NCBI GenBank assembly: GCA_014239365.1
Contig: JAAZZB010000035.1
Span: forward strand, 1-54,152
Direction of reading: 5' to 3'
DNA length: 54,152 nt
Source: Verrucomicrobiia bacterium
GTDB lineage: Bacteria > Verrucomicrobiota > Verrucomicrobiia > Limisphaerales > UBA1100
Below the pieces are notes generated by a model. It saw only the letters and a program-made list of their open reading frames with translations. It was not told the DNA's origin and made no database searches. How positions within the stretch are numbered: the first letter of the stretch is position 1; the number at the start of each line of letters is the position of its first letter. The position numbers and the translations under genes are program-made. Positions 8,200-16,112 of this stretch are shown here, piece by piece.

Positions 8200-8221
8200 C
8201 CTCACCACTCGAAACCAATTC

Positions 8222-8251
8222 AAACCGGCCCTTTGCGGGGCCGGTTTTTTT
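8222..8251 (+). terminator. Rho-independent terminator after the TlpA pair
   Basis: ACCGGCCC and GGGCCGGT form an eight-pair GC-rich stem around a short loop, followed at once by seven T residues. It lies 25 bases after the stop of the second thioredoxin gene and separates it from infA. Confidence 0.9.
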
Positions 8252-8330
8252 ATGCACTTTTTTATGCACTTTGTGGGCGGGTTTGGCTTGCTTTCACTTG
8301 GCCCCATCGGCACAGTCCGCCCTTTCTCGC

Positions 8331-8549
8331 ATGGCGAAAGAAGAACCCATACAACTTGAAGGCGTTATCTCGAAGGTAATGCCCGGCACCATGTTCATGG
8401 TGAAACTGGCCAACGGCCACGAAGTGCTCGCGCATATTTCCGGCAAAATGCGCAAGCATTGGATCCGCATCAGCGTCGGCGACAAAGTAACGGTGGAAAT
8501 GTCGCCCTACGATCTGAGCAAAGCCCGCATCATTTTCCGACAACGCTAA
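8331..8549 (+). CDS. infA: Translation initiation factor IF-1
   Basis: A 72-residue OB-fold protein, the normal size for IF-1, which binds the ribosomal A site during initiation. The start [22 protein letters not shown], the middle [20 protein letters not shown] and the end [16 protein letters not shown] match the family throughout. The frame is open back to 8271, but homology and length set the start at ATG 8331. It is a single-gene unit, with the apaG gene convergent 9 bases downstream. Confidence 0.96.
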   Translation: MAKEEPIQLEGVISKVMPGTMFMVKLANGHEVLAHISGKMRKHWIRISVGDKVTVEMSPYDLSKARIIFRQR

Positions 8550-8558
8550 TTGGGCCAA

Positions 8559-9011
8559 CTAGGCATACCCAATTTCCGGATTGTCCGCCTCAGTCGGCAC
8601 CACCATTTCAAAAGTGGGAATCGCCGCCAACACGCGCCGTCCGGTTTCGTCCAACCCAATGTAGCTCCCGCTGGCCATCGCGCGCCGCGAGTGGATGACG
8701 TGAAAACTGTTGTAGCTAAATGAGCCACCGGGCTCGAGCGTGGGCATCTCCCCCACGAGCCCGTCGCCCTCCACGGCGGTCACTTCGCCGCTCGCTTCTT
8801 TCACCACCCATTTGCGGCCTTTCAATGTGACGGTGTGATCGGTCTCATTGGCGATGGTTATATAATAGGCAAAACAATGCGGCCGATCCGGCGCGGTGAG
8901 CACTTGAGGTTGGTACACCAATTCATCCACCGAAACCTTCAACCCATCCAAGCTCTCGAAATCATTGCCGTCCACCGGCCCACTCAAGCCCTTGAGCGGC
9001 GGCTTGTCCAT
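8559..9011 (-). CDS. apaG: ApaG-domain protein
   Basis: A 150-residue protein dominated by one ApaG domain, an immunoglobulin-like beta sandwich. Recognisable blocks are CFAYYITIANETDHTVTLKGRKWVV, VVGEMPTLEPGGSFSYNSF in the form GLVGEMPTLEPGGSF, and GSYIGLDETGRR with a conserved AIPTFEM end. About 25 extra N-terminal residues precede the domain. ApaG was linked genetically to Co2+/Mg2+ homeostasis in enteric bacteria, but its biochemical role is unclear; the domain also occurs in F-box proteins. It is transcribed divergently from the nuclease gene, with only 42 bases between starts. Confidence 0.9.
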   Translation of the reverse strand: MDKPPLKGLSGPVDGNDFESLDGLKVSVDELVYQPQVLTAPDRPHCFAYYITIANETDHTVTLKGRKWVVKEASGEVTAVEGDGLVGEMPTLEPGGSFSYNSFHVIHSRRAMASGSYIGLDETGRRVLAAIPTFEMVVPTEADNPEIGYA

Positions 9012-9053
9012 TCGATTCTCGACTAATGCTCAGCTTTTTTGTAGTGTGCGCGG

Positions 9054-10463
9054 ATGGAAGTGCAGTTCTGCGGGGCAACCCGAACGACTACCGGATCTAT
9101 GTTTGTGCTCAACGTGAACGGGCAGAAAATCCTGCTCGAATGCGGCCTCTATCAGGGCCGCCGCGATGAGTCAAACGATCGCAACCGCAATTTCTCTTTC
9201 GACCCCGCATCCATTGATGTGGCCGTCCTAAGCCATTCGCACATCGATCACTGCGGGAATTTTCCCAACCTCGTACGGCAGGGCTATCGCGGCAATATTT
9301 TCAGCACCCACGCCGCGCGTGATTTGGCGTCCATTATGCTCGCCGATTCTGCGCGCATTCAACAGCACGACGCCGAATACATTTCGCGCAAACGCGCCAA
9401 GAAAAACCTGCCGCCCGTGGAAGCGCTTTATAGCGTGGAAGATGCCGAGCGCGCGGGGCGTCAGTTTGTGTCCCTCAACTACGAACGCCCAATGCTAATC
9501 GCCGATGGCGTGACGCTTACCTTTTACGACGCCGGCCACATTCTTGGCTCCGCCCAAGTGGTGCTCGATATCCGCGAGGACGGCAAAGAATACCGCTACC
9601 TCTTCACCGGCGATGTGGGCCGTGGCGGCCACGCCATTTTGCGCGACCCCGTGCCGGTGGAAAATGTGGACGTGCTCCACATCGAAAGCACGTACGGCAA
9701 TCGGCTGCACGGCGATCGTGAAATGTCAGTCGTGGAAATCGCCAAAGCCATTTTGGAAACCGCCCATCGCGGGGGCAAAATTATCATCCCCGCGTTTTCC
9801 GTGGGCCGCACTCAGTTGGTGGTTTACACACTGCATCAACTTGCCGAGAGCGGTGATTTGCCGGACATCCCCATCTTCGTCGACAGCCCGCTCAGCGTGA
9901 ATGCCACTGAGGTTTTTCGGCTGCACCCCGAATGCTTCAACGAATCGATCTACCAATTCCTGCGCGAAAAGCAGAATCCGTTTGGGATGGAAAACCTCCA
10001 ATACATCCGGCAAGTTTCGCGTTCCATTCAGCTCAACAAACTGAATGGCCCGGCCATCATCATCAGCTCATCGGGAATGTGCGAAGGCGGCCGCATTCGG
10101 CATCATTTGAAAAACAACATTGAGGATCCAAAAAACCTCGTGCTCTTCGTTGGCTACTGCGCGCAACACACGCTCGGCTCGCGCATTGCCAATGGCGATT
10201 CGCCGGTGAATATCTTTGGCGAAAAATACGAGGTCAAAGCGCAAGTCGCACGCCACGACGCCTTCTCCGGCCACGCGGATCGCGATGAACTGGTGGCCCA
10301 CGTGGAAAGTTGCACCGGCGATATCAGCGACATTTTTGTCGTCCACGGCGAAGAAAAAAGCGCCCTCGCCTTTGGCGAAACCCTCAGTGAACTCAAGCCC
10401 AAAGCCCGCGTCACCGTACCCGTCCGCGACCAGAAACTCACCGTCCAACATGAACTCAAATAA
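9054..10463 (+). CDS. Metallo-beta-lactamase/beta-CASP RNA-processing nuclease
   Basis: A 469-residue member of the beta-CASP branch, related to CPSF73-type and bacterial YsiA-like exonuclease proteins. The zinc motif SHSHIDHCGN (H61, H63, D65, H66) is near the start. DAGHILGSAQV, FTGDVGR and ESTYGNR follow. The beta-CASP domain carries IIPAFSVGRTQ and ISSSGMCEGGRI, and the C-terminal RNA-specificity motif is HDAFSGHADRDEL. The family comprises endo- or exoribonucleases, so a role in RNA maturation or decay is likely. A candidate -10 (TAGTGT, 9042-9047) ends six bases before the ATG and there is no ribosome binding site, suggesting a leaderless transcript. Confidence 0.92.
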   Translation: MEVQFCGATRTTTGSMFVLNVNGQKILLECGLYQGRRDESNDRNRNFSFDPASIDVAVLSHSHIDHCGNFPNLVRQGYRGNIFSTHAARDLASIMLADSARIQQHDAEYISRKRAKKNLPPVEALYSVEDAERAGRQFVSLNYERPMLIADGVTLTFYDAGHILGSAQVVLDIREDGKEYRYLFTGDVGRGGHAILRDPVPVENVDVLHIESTYGNRLHGDREMSVVEIAKAILETAHRGGKIIIPAFSVGRTQLVVYTLHQLAESGDLPDIPIFVDSPLSVNATEVFRLHPECFNESIYQFLREKQNPFGMENLQYIRQVSRSIQLNKLNGPAIIISSSGMCEGGRIRHHLKNNIEDPKNLVLFVGYCAQHTLGSRIANGDSPVNIFGEKYEVKAQVARHDAFSGHADRDELVAHVESCTGDISDIFVVHGEEKSALAFGETLSELKPKARVTVPVRDQKLTVQHELK

Positions 10464-10510
10464 CTCAGCATTGCCACCCGCCCAAGATTGGGCGATATTG
10501 ACCCCCGAGG

Positions 10511-11566
10511 ATGTCAAGCCACCCACACCATCCAATGCCGCGAACTGAAACCAGCCACTTCACGCTGGCTGTTTTGGTGACGTTAGCCATCCACCTCGCG
10601 TTGGCGGCAGGAATCATTTGGGGGAACTGGCTTGAGACGCCTTCATTTTTACAAACTGTTAAACACAAAGAACGACTTGTCACCGTCCGCCTGTTGGCCA
10701 AACCCGAACCCAAGCCAAAGGTAACCCCGCAAATCTTTGTGCCCGTCGATCCAAACGTCGCCACCGAGCAAGCGCCCAAGGAAACGGAAAACTATTCCAA
10801 CGCCAACAGCCTCGCCGCCAATCCTAAAACCGGTGAAACAAAAACACCCAACATCGAAGGCGAACAAACAATCGAACGCCGCGCCCACACCGATGACGCC
10901 AGCGCCGCCTCCCAACAATTGGCCGCCAAACCCGCCCCCGGAAAACCGCAATCCGCACGTCCCGTGACAGCCCCCGTTGTCGTCCCCAAAAAACCATCAC
11001 CCCGCCGCCCCACGCCCCCCGCCATTGTGCAATCCGGCGACTCGGGCGCACTCGCGCCGTTGCAGCCATTTAATCCACCGGATTTTTCCAGCACCATTCC
11101 CGTGCCCGCACCCAAGCTCAATGAGCGGCGACCGCCGACATTAGCCGAAGCACAAGCGCAACTCGGCAAAGGTACTTTGGCCGGACGCCCCTCGCCCTTT
11201 GAAGGCGGCACGCAACGCAAGGGCCCGCACGCGTTGGATGTGCGCCTCACCGGTTTCGGCGAGTACGACGCGCGCTTCATCGCCACTATCAAAGCCAAGT
11301 GGTACAAGCTACTTGAAACCCGAAAACTGCGTTACCCCGGCACGGTGATGGTTGATTTTGTTTTGCACGCCGACGGCCGCATCACCGGAATGAAAGTGCG
11401 CCAAAACACCATCACCAACGACGCCGCCAGCGGTATTCAGGAATATTGCTGCCGCGAATCCATCAATGGCTCAGCGCTGTTTGAACGTTGGCCCGAGACG
11501 ATGCGCCAAAAATTAAAAACCGATTCCCGCAATTGCCGAATTACTTTCAGTTATCTCATTCGATGA
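10511..11566 (+). CDS. tonB: TonB/TolA-like energy transducer
   Basis: A 351-residue protein with one N-terminal membrane anchor (FTLAVLVTLAIHLALAAGIIW). A long proline-, lysine- and alanine-rich periplasmic spacer of about 200 residues follows (KPEPKPKVTP, KKPSPRRPTPP), then a C-terminal domain resembling TonB/TolA (RKLRYPGTVMVDFVLHADGRITGMKV). It should span the periplasm and carry proton-motive energy from ExbB/ExbD to an outer-membrane partner. Its stop overlaps the exbB start in ATGA. The partner receptor is not in this window, so TonB against TolA cannot be settled. ATG 10538 (MPRTETSH) is an alternative start. Confidence 0.85.
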   Translation: MSSHPHHPMPRTETSHFTLAVLVTLAIHLALAAGIIWGNWLETPSFLQTVKHKERLVTVRLLAKPEPKPKVTPQIFVPVDPNVATEQAPKETENYSNANSLAANPKTGETKTPNIEGEQTIERRAHTDDASAASQQLAAKPAPGKPQSARPVTAPVVVPKKPSPRRPTPPAIVQSGDSGALAPLQPFNPPDFSSTIPVPAPKLNERRPPTLAEAQAQLGKGTLAGRPSPFEGGTQRKGPHALDVRLTGFGEYDARFIATIKAKWYKLLETRKLRYPGTVMVDFVLHADGRITGMKVRQNTITNDAASGIQEYCCRESINGSALFERWPETMRQKLKTDSRNCRITFSYLIR

Positions 11567-12300
11567 ACCCACTCCGCGCGCGCCTCGCCCCTCTGCTCTG
11601 TCTCCTTTGCCTCACCTGCGCCGTGCCAGTCACGTCCGCGCAAACGGCGGCACCCGCACCGGCCACTGAACAAGCCGAGCCGCCCAAATCCAAAATGGAA
11701 ACGGGCATCATCGGTATTTTAATTTTCCTTTCGGTCATTAGCCTTGGCCTCATCGTGGAACGCGGGATGGCGTTGCGACGCGAAACGGTAATCCCAGCGT
11801 CACTCGCCAAGACCGCCAATCACTGCCGCACGCCAGATGAACTCATCGCCCTACGCGCCGCGTGCAACGAGCGCCCTTCCCCGCACGGAAGGCTACTCAT
11901 CGCCAGCATCGAGCATCTTGATTTGCCGCGCGAAGAAAATGCCGAGCTGCTCCAAACCCGCGCGCGGGCGGAAGTGGCTAAGCTGGAACGCGGCGTGGTG
12001 GTTTTGGAAATCATCACCGGCATCGGGCCACTGCTCGGTTTGGTGGGCACGCTGTTTGGGCTCATCACGCTCTTCCACGGAATGGGCATCGAAGGCACCG
12101 CGCAGCAAACGCCCATCTTCGCCCAAGGCATCAGCATCGCCCTCAACGCCACGCTGCTCGGCCTCGTGGTGGCCATCCCGTCGTTGGTGGCGTGGAGTTA
12201 TTTTAATCGCCGCATCGAAACGCTGGCGATTGAAATGGAATCGCTCTGCGACGAATTTTTGCGCTCCCAATATCAACGCAACCAACACGCTGAAGGCTGA
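11563..12300 (+). CDS. exbB: ExbB/TolQ/MotA-family proton channel protein
   Basis: A 245-residue inner-membrane protein. After a signal peptide (LAPLLCLLCLTCAVPVTSA) and a short linker come three membrane helices typical of ExbB/TolQ: GIIGILIFLSVISLGLIVERG, then the pair GIGPLLGLVGTLFGLITLFHGM and ISIALNATLLGLVVAIPSLVAW, which hold the conserved channel residues. With ExbD it forms the proton-driven motor for the preceding TonB-like protein. The ATG lies inside the ATGA overlap with tonB, and the stop overlaps the exbD start in TGATG, so all three are probably translationally coupled. Confidence 0.93.
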   Translation: MNPLRARLAPLLCLLCLTCAVPVTSAQTAAPAPATEQAEPPKSKMETGIIGILIFLSVISLGLIVERGMALRRETVIPASLAKTANHCRTPDELIALRAACNERPSPHGRLLIASIEHLDLPREENAELLQTRARAEVAKLERGVVVLEIITGIGPLLGLVGTLFGLITLFHGMGIEGTAQQTPIFAQGISIALNATLLGLVVAIPSLVAWSYFNRRIETLAIEMESLCDEFLRSQYQRNQHAEG

Positions 12301-12716
12301 TGCAATTCCGCCCACGCCAACGCCGTTCCGCGCCTCCGGTGATTATCATTTCGCTGATTGATGTGTTGATGGTGGTTTTGATTTTTCTGGTGGTCAGCAC
12401 CACCTTCAAAGATCGCTTGCCCGCCATTGACCTCGCCCTGCCCGATTCCCGCACTCAAGATCTCACCGCCGTCGGCGACGGCCCGCTCACCATCCAAATC
12501 AAAGCGCTGCCTCCGCACTGGGAGATTGATGGCAAAGTGATGACTTCATTTGAAATGGAACGAATCTTCCGCGCCCGCGCCGCCGAGAAACCGGATGTGA
12601 TGCTTATCATTCAGTCCGACAAAGCCGCTCCCTTCGGCGCAGTCGTCACCGCCCGCGACACGGCCCGCATCGCCGGCATCACAAACGTAAGCGCTCAGGT
12701 GAAGTTGCCGCAGTAA
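12300..12716 (+). CDS. exbD: ExbD/TolR-family protein
   Basis: A 138-residue single-pass inner-membrane protein. A basic N-terminus (MQFRPRQRRSAPP) is followed by the membrane helix VIIISLIDVLMVVLIFLVVSTTF, which contains the essential aspartate of the family (LIDVL). The periplasmic domain has the usual end (VMLIIQSDKAAPFGAVVTARDTARIAGI). It completes the proton motor with ExbB. The start overlaps the exbB stop by one base. A palindromic repeat begins two bases after the stop and may serve as the 3' end of the operon. Confidence 0.93.
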   Translation: MQFRPRQRRSAPPVIIISLIDVLMVVLIFLVVSTTFKDRLPAIDLALPDSRTQDLTAVGDGPLTIQIKALPPHWEIDGKVMTSFEMERIFRARAAEKPDVMLIIQSDKAAPFGAVVTARDTARIAGITNVSAQVKLPQ

Positions 12717-12717
12717 T

Positions 12718-12764
12718 GTAGCCCGGACCGGTGGTCCGGGCCCCGGGCCAACGGCCCGGGCTAC
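12718..12764. repeat. Two-hairpin palindromic element between convergent genes
   Basis: The element runs from gtagcccgg to ccgggctac. Inside are two perfect hairpins: cccggacc/ggtccggg with a ggt loop, and cccgggcc/ggcccggg with an aac loop. The right end supplies the TAG stop codon of argG on the minus strand. A copy of its left half occurs at 54121-54143, so it is a dispersed family. It may act as a two-way transcription end for exbD and argG. Confidence 0.85.
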
Positions 12765-13993
12765 AGACGCCGGCGCGGCTTCTGCACTTTGGCGCGCACT
12801 TTTAATCGCAGCGCATTCAAATTGATAAAGCCTGTTGCATCATCCTGATTATAAGCCTCAGTGGGATCGGCTTCCATTGTGGCGATGTCGGGATTGTACA
12901 AACTCACCGGCGATTGACGGGCGGCGGTCATCAGATTGCCTTTGTAGAGTTTCAGCTTCACCGTGCCGGTGACGTTGCGTTGGCTTTCGGTGATGAGGGC
13001 TTGCAACATTTCGCGTTCGGGGGCGTACCAGAAACCATTGTAAACGAGTTCGCTGTATTTCGGGATGAGGGAATCGCGAATGTGCATCACTTCGCGATCG
13101 AGCGTGATGGTTTCAATTTGGCGATGAGCAAAATGCAGAATAGCGCCGCCCGGCGTTTCGTACACGCCGCGGCTTTTCATTCCCACAAAACGATTCTCCA
13201 CAATATCCACGCGACCGATGCCGTGTTTGCCCCCGAGCTTGTTGAGCTTGCGCATCACGCCAAGCGGATTGAGAGCCTTGCCGTTCACGGCGATGCAGTT
13301 GCCTTTTTCAAAATCAAGCGTGACGTGCTCGGGCTTGTTCGGCGCGTCCTCGGGCGACACGGAGAGTTTGAACATCCCTTTGTTTTTCGGCGCGAAGGCG
13401 TCGAATTCGATGTCCTCCAAAATACCCGCTTCGTATGAAATGTGCAGGAGATTGCGATCCATCGAGTACGGTTTTTTGGTACTGGCCTCGACATCGATTT
13501 TGTGTTTTCGGCAATAATCGATCATCTCCTTGCGACCGGGGAATTCGGCGCGAAAATCGGCCATCCGCCACGGGGCGATGATGTCAAGATCGGGCGCGAG
13601 CGCGGCGGTCGTTAATTCGAAACGAACTTGGTCGTTGCCTTTACCCGTTGCGCCGTGGGCGATGGCGTGGGCTTTTTCTTTGCGGGCAATTTCCACCATC
13701 CGTTTGGCAATGAGTGGACGCGCAATGCTTGTGCCGAGGAAATATTGATCCTCATAAATCGCACCGGCTTGCATCATTGGGAAAATAAAATCGCGCGCGA
13801 ATTCTTCCTGCAGATTGTCGATGTACATTTTCGACGCACCGGTGCGTTTGGCTTTTTGCGTGAGGCCGCGCAGCTCTTCTTCCTGGCCGACATCGGCGCA
13901 GAAGGCGATGATCTCGGCGTTATATTTTTCCTTGAGCCACGTGAGCAGCACCGAGGTGTCGAGCCCTCCGGAATAAGCGAGTACAATTTTCAT
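12761..13993 (-). CDS. argG: Argininosuccinate synthase
   Basis: A 410-residue enzyme joining citrulline and aspartate with ATP to give argininosuccinate, the second-last step of arginine synthesis. The N-terminal PP-loop AYSGGLDTS is at residues 6-14. Conserved blocks follow: [51 protein letters not shown] and [18 protein letters not shown]. Length fits the family (about 400-450). It follows the DUF1015 gene by 10 bases in what looks like a two-gene operon. Its TAG stop lies inside the palindromic element at 12718-12764. Confidence 0.97.
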   Translation of the reverse strand: MKIVLAYSGGLDTSVLLTWLKEKYNAEIIAFCADVGQEEELRGLTQKAKRTGASKMYIDNLQEEFARDFIFPMMQAGAIYEDQYFLGTSIARPLIAKRMVEIARKEKAHAIAHGATGKGNDQVRFELTTAALAPDLDIIAPWRMADFRAEFPGRKEMIDYCRKHKIDVEASTKKPYSMDRNLLHISYEAGILEDIEFDAFAPKNKGMFKLSVSPEDAPNKPEHVTLDFEKGNCIAVNGKALNPLGVMRKLNKLGGKHGIGRVDIVENRFVGMKSRGVYETPGGAILHFAHRQIETITLDREVMHIRDSLIPKYSELVYNGFWYAPEREMLQALITESQRNVTGTVKLKLYKGNLMTAARQSPVSLYNPDIATMEADPTEAYNQDDATGFINLNALRLKVRAKVQKPRRRL

Positions 13994-14003
13994 AGTCGTA
14001 AAA

Positions 14004-15215
14004 TCAGATTATGTGGCAAAACAAGCCGTCACGCAACTTCGGTTCAAACCAAGTGCTCTTGGGCGGCATCAATCCATCGGCATCGGCGATGGCCATCAAA
14101 TCTTCGATGCTCGTCGGGTACATCGAAAACGCGCAGCCCGCGCCCGCGTCCACGAGCCGTTCCAACTCCGCCGTGCCGCGAATGCCGCCGATGAAATCAA
14201 GGCGATCGCTCGTGCGTTGGTCTTCGATGCCAAGCAACGGCGCGAGCACGTGGTTTTGCAACAGCGCGACATCCAGCTCATCCATCGGCGTTTCCGCGCT
14301 TGCGTGGCTGGGCTTAAACGTGAGCTTGCGCCATTGACCATCGAGGTAAAGACCCAGTTCGTTTTTGCAAGTGCACTCGCCCGCGCCGCCATCTTCGATG
14401 TCAAAGATGGTTTCCAATGCCGCCAGAAATGCTTCCGACGATTGGCCGTGCAAATCTTTGATGACGCGATTGTACGCAAGGATTTGCATTTGGTTGTGCG
14501 GGAAAATAACGGTCAAAAATTGGCCGCTTTGCCCCGCGCCATCGCGCGCGGCACACACGCGAGAAGCCGCCGCGCTGCGGTGATGGCCATCGGCGATGTA
14601 CAAAAAATCTAAAGCGGCAAACTGCGCTTTGATGAAGGCGATGTCCTCAGCGCTATCGATCACCCACGCGGTGTGCGCAACGCCGTCATCGGCGGTGAGA
14701 TCGATGGCGGGCGCGTTGGCGGTGAGGCGTTGAGTGAGCGCATCGAGTTCCGCCGTGGCGCGGTAAGTGAGAAAGACGGGGCCGGTTTGTGAATCGAGCG
14801 CTTCCATATGGCGCACGCGGTCATCCTCTTTGGCGGGACGGGTGAGCTCGTGTTTTTTGATGATGCCGCTGTCATACTCAGCACAACTCGCGGCAGCCAC
14901 GAGGCCGGTTTGGGTGTGGGTGCCCATCACTTGACGGTAGAGATAAAAGCACGGTTGCGTATCCTGCACGAGCGCGCCTTGTTCCTGGAGCAATCGAAAA
15001 TTTTCCGCGCCTTTGGCATAGACGGCTGGGGAATAGACGTCGATGTTGGGTTCAAGGTCGATTTCCGGTTTGCTGACGTGCAGAAAACTGAAAGGATTAC
15101 CCTTCGCGATAGCGCGGGCTTCGGCACTGTTCATCACGTCGTAAGGCAGCTCGCAAATTTTTGCGGCTAAATCGGCCTTCGGACGCAGTGCGGCAAATGG
15201 TTTTAGGGTCGCCAT
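14004..15215 (-). CDS. DUF1015 family protein
   Basis: A 403-residue cytoplasmic protein of the DUF1015 (COG4198) family, widespread but with no assigned reaction that I can support. The characteristic start [26 protein letters not shown] is followed by [55 protein letters not shown], the histidine-rich [18 protein letters not shown], and a late [18 protein letters not shown]. Those polar motifs suggest an enzyme active site. The frame opens at 15254, but ATG 15215 matches the family start. In many genomes such genes lie near amino-acid biosynthesis genes, in keeping with argG just downstream here. Confidence 0.88.
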   Translation of the reverse strand: MATLKPFAALRPKADLAAKICELPYDVMNSAEARAIAKGNPFSFLHVSKPEIDLEPNIDVYSPAVYAKGAENFRLLQEQGALVQDTQPCFYLYRQVMGTHTQTGLVAAASCAEYDSGIIKKHELTRPAKEDDRVRHMEALDSQTGPVFLTYRATAELDALTQRLTANAPAIDLTADDGVAHTAWVIDSAEDIAFIKAQFAALDFLYIADGHHRSAAASRVCAARDGAGQSGQFLTVIFPHNQMQILAYNRVIKDLHGQSSEAFLAALETIFDIEDGGAGECTCKNELGLYLDGQWRKLTFKPSHASAETPMDELDVALLQNHVLAPLLGIEDQRTSDRLDFIGGIRGTAELERLVDAGAGCAFSMYPTSIEDLMAIADADGLMPPKSTWFEPKLRDGLFCHII

Positions 15216-15284
15216 AAGGGGCGGGACGCTAGCGGACGAGAGGCACGGACGCACGCAAAAAGCAAACTTGGGTAAAATTTTCCC

Positions 15285-15312
15285 TTGCCACGGGCGTCTA
15301 AATGGCTAGAAA
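15285..15312 (+). promoter_or_regulatory. Putative promoter of infC
   Basis: TTGCCA (15285-15290), a 16-base spacer and TAGAAA (15307-15312) precede infC. The same -35 and spacing occur upstream of rpmB (47084-47111). A leader of about 60 bases would remain, long enough for regulation of infC. Confidence 0.45.
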
Positions 15313-15377
15313 AGAAAACGCACCGGCGCAATGGGCCGGCTAGTTTATATGATTAACACACAACTTCAGGAACAACT

Positions 15378-16109
15378 TTGAGTCGTCCGTATAAAGGCAG
15401 AGGACGGCGCTGGGAACCCCGCACGCGGGTAAACGAACGAATACGCGTACGCGAAGTGCGCGTAGTAGGAGCCGACGGCGTACAAGTGGGCGTGCTCGAA
15501 ACGCGCGAGGCCATTGCGCTGGCCAAACGACACGGGCTCGATCTCGTGGAAGTGGCGCCCAACGCGCGCCCGCCGGTGTGCCGCGTGTGCGATTTCGGCA
15601 AGTACAAGTACGAGGAATCCAAAAAGAAAAAGGAGAACAAAAAGACTGCCCAAACCAATAAGGTGAAGGAAGTCCAACTCCGGCCTCGGTGCGAACAGCA
15701 CGACTTCGATTTCAAGCTCACCCGCGCCATCGACTTTTTATGCGCGGATATGAAGGTGAAAATTTATCTGCGCTTCCGCGGTCGCGAGAATGCGCACAAA
15801 GAATTTGGCTTCGACGCGGTGAAGCGTTTTGTGAAAGAACTGGAACCCTTCGGAAAGACCGACACCGCCCCGCGTTTGGTCGGGCGCGGCATCACGGTTT
15901 TGGTCAACCCACTTCCCGCCAAGCAACGCGCGGAGAATCCGCACCGCAAACACGGCGAAGAAATTTCGATGGAAGATGAAATCCATTACGACGATGACGA
16001 AGAGACCGGCGACGAGGAGTCCAGCGAGCCCGCCGGCGACAAACTGAACAACGCTTTCGAAAACCTCGAAGTGCCTGACGAAAAATCAGGGAAACAGGCC
16101 GAAGCCTGA
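15378..16109 (+). CDS. infC: Translation initiation factor IF-3 with acidic tail
   Basis: A 243-residue IF-3, which controls start-codon choice and keeps ribosomal subunits apart. The N domain has RVNERIRVREVRVVG and LVEVAPNARPPVCRVCDFGKYKYE. A lysine-rich linker (SKKKKENKKTAQTNK) leads to the C domain with VKIYLRFRGRENAHKEFGFD. Residues from about 183 on form an unusual acidic extension of about 60 residues (EDEIHYDDDEETGDEESSE). The frame is closed upstream by TAA at 15354, and the only standard start is TTG 15378, preceded by AGGA at a good distance. Rare start codons on infC are known to allow self-regulation by IF-3. Confidence 0.95.
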   Translation: MSRPYKGRGRRWEPRTRVNERIRVREVRVVGADGVQVGVLETREAIALAKRHGLDLVEVAPNARPPVCRVCDFGKYKYEESKKKKENKKTAQTNKVKEVQLRPRCEQHDFDFKLTRAIDFLCADMKVKIYLRFRGRENAHKEFGFDAVKRFVKELEPFGKTDTAPRLVGRGITVLVNPLPAKQRAENPHRKHGEEISMEDEIHYDDDEETGDEESSEPAGDKLNNAFENLEVPDEKSGKQAEA

Positions 16110-16112
16110 TCG

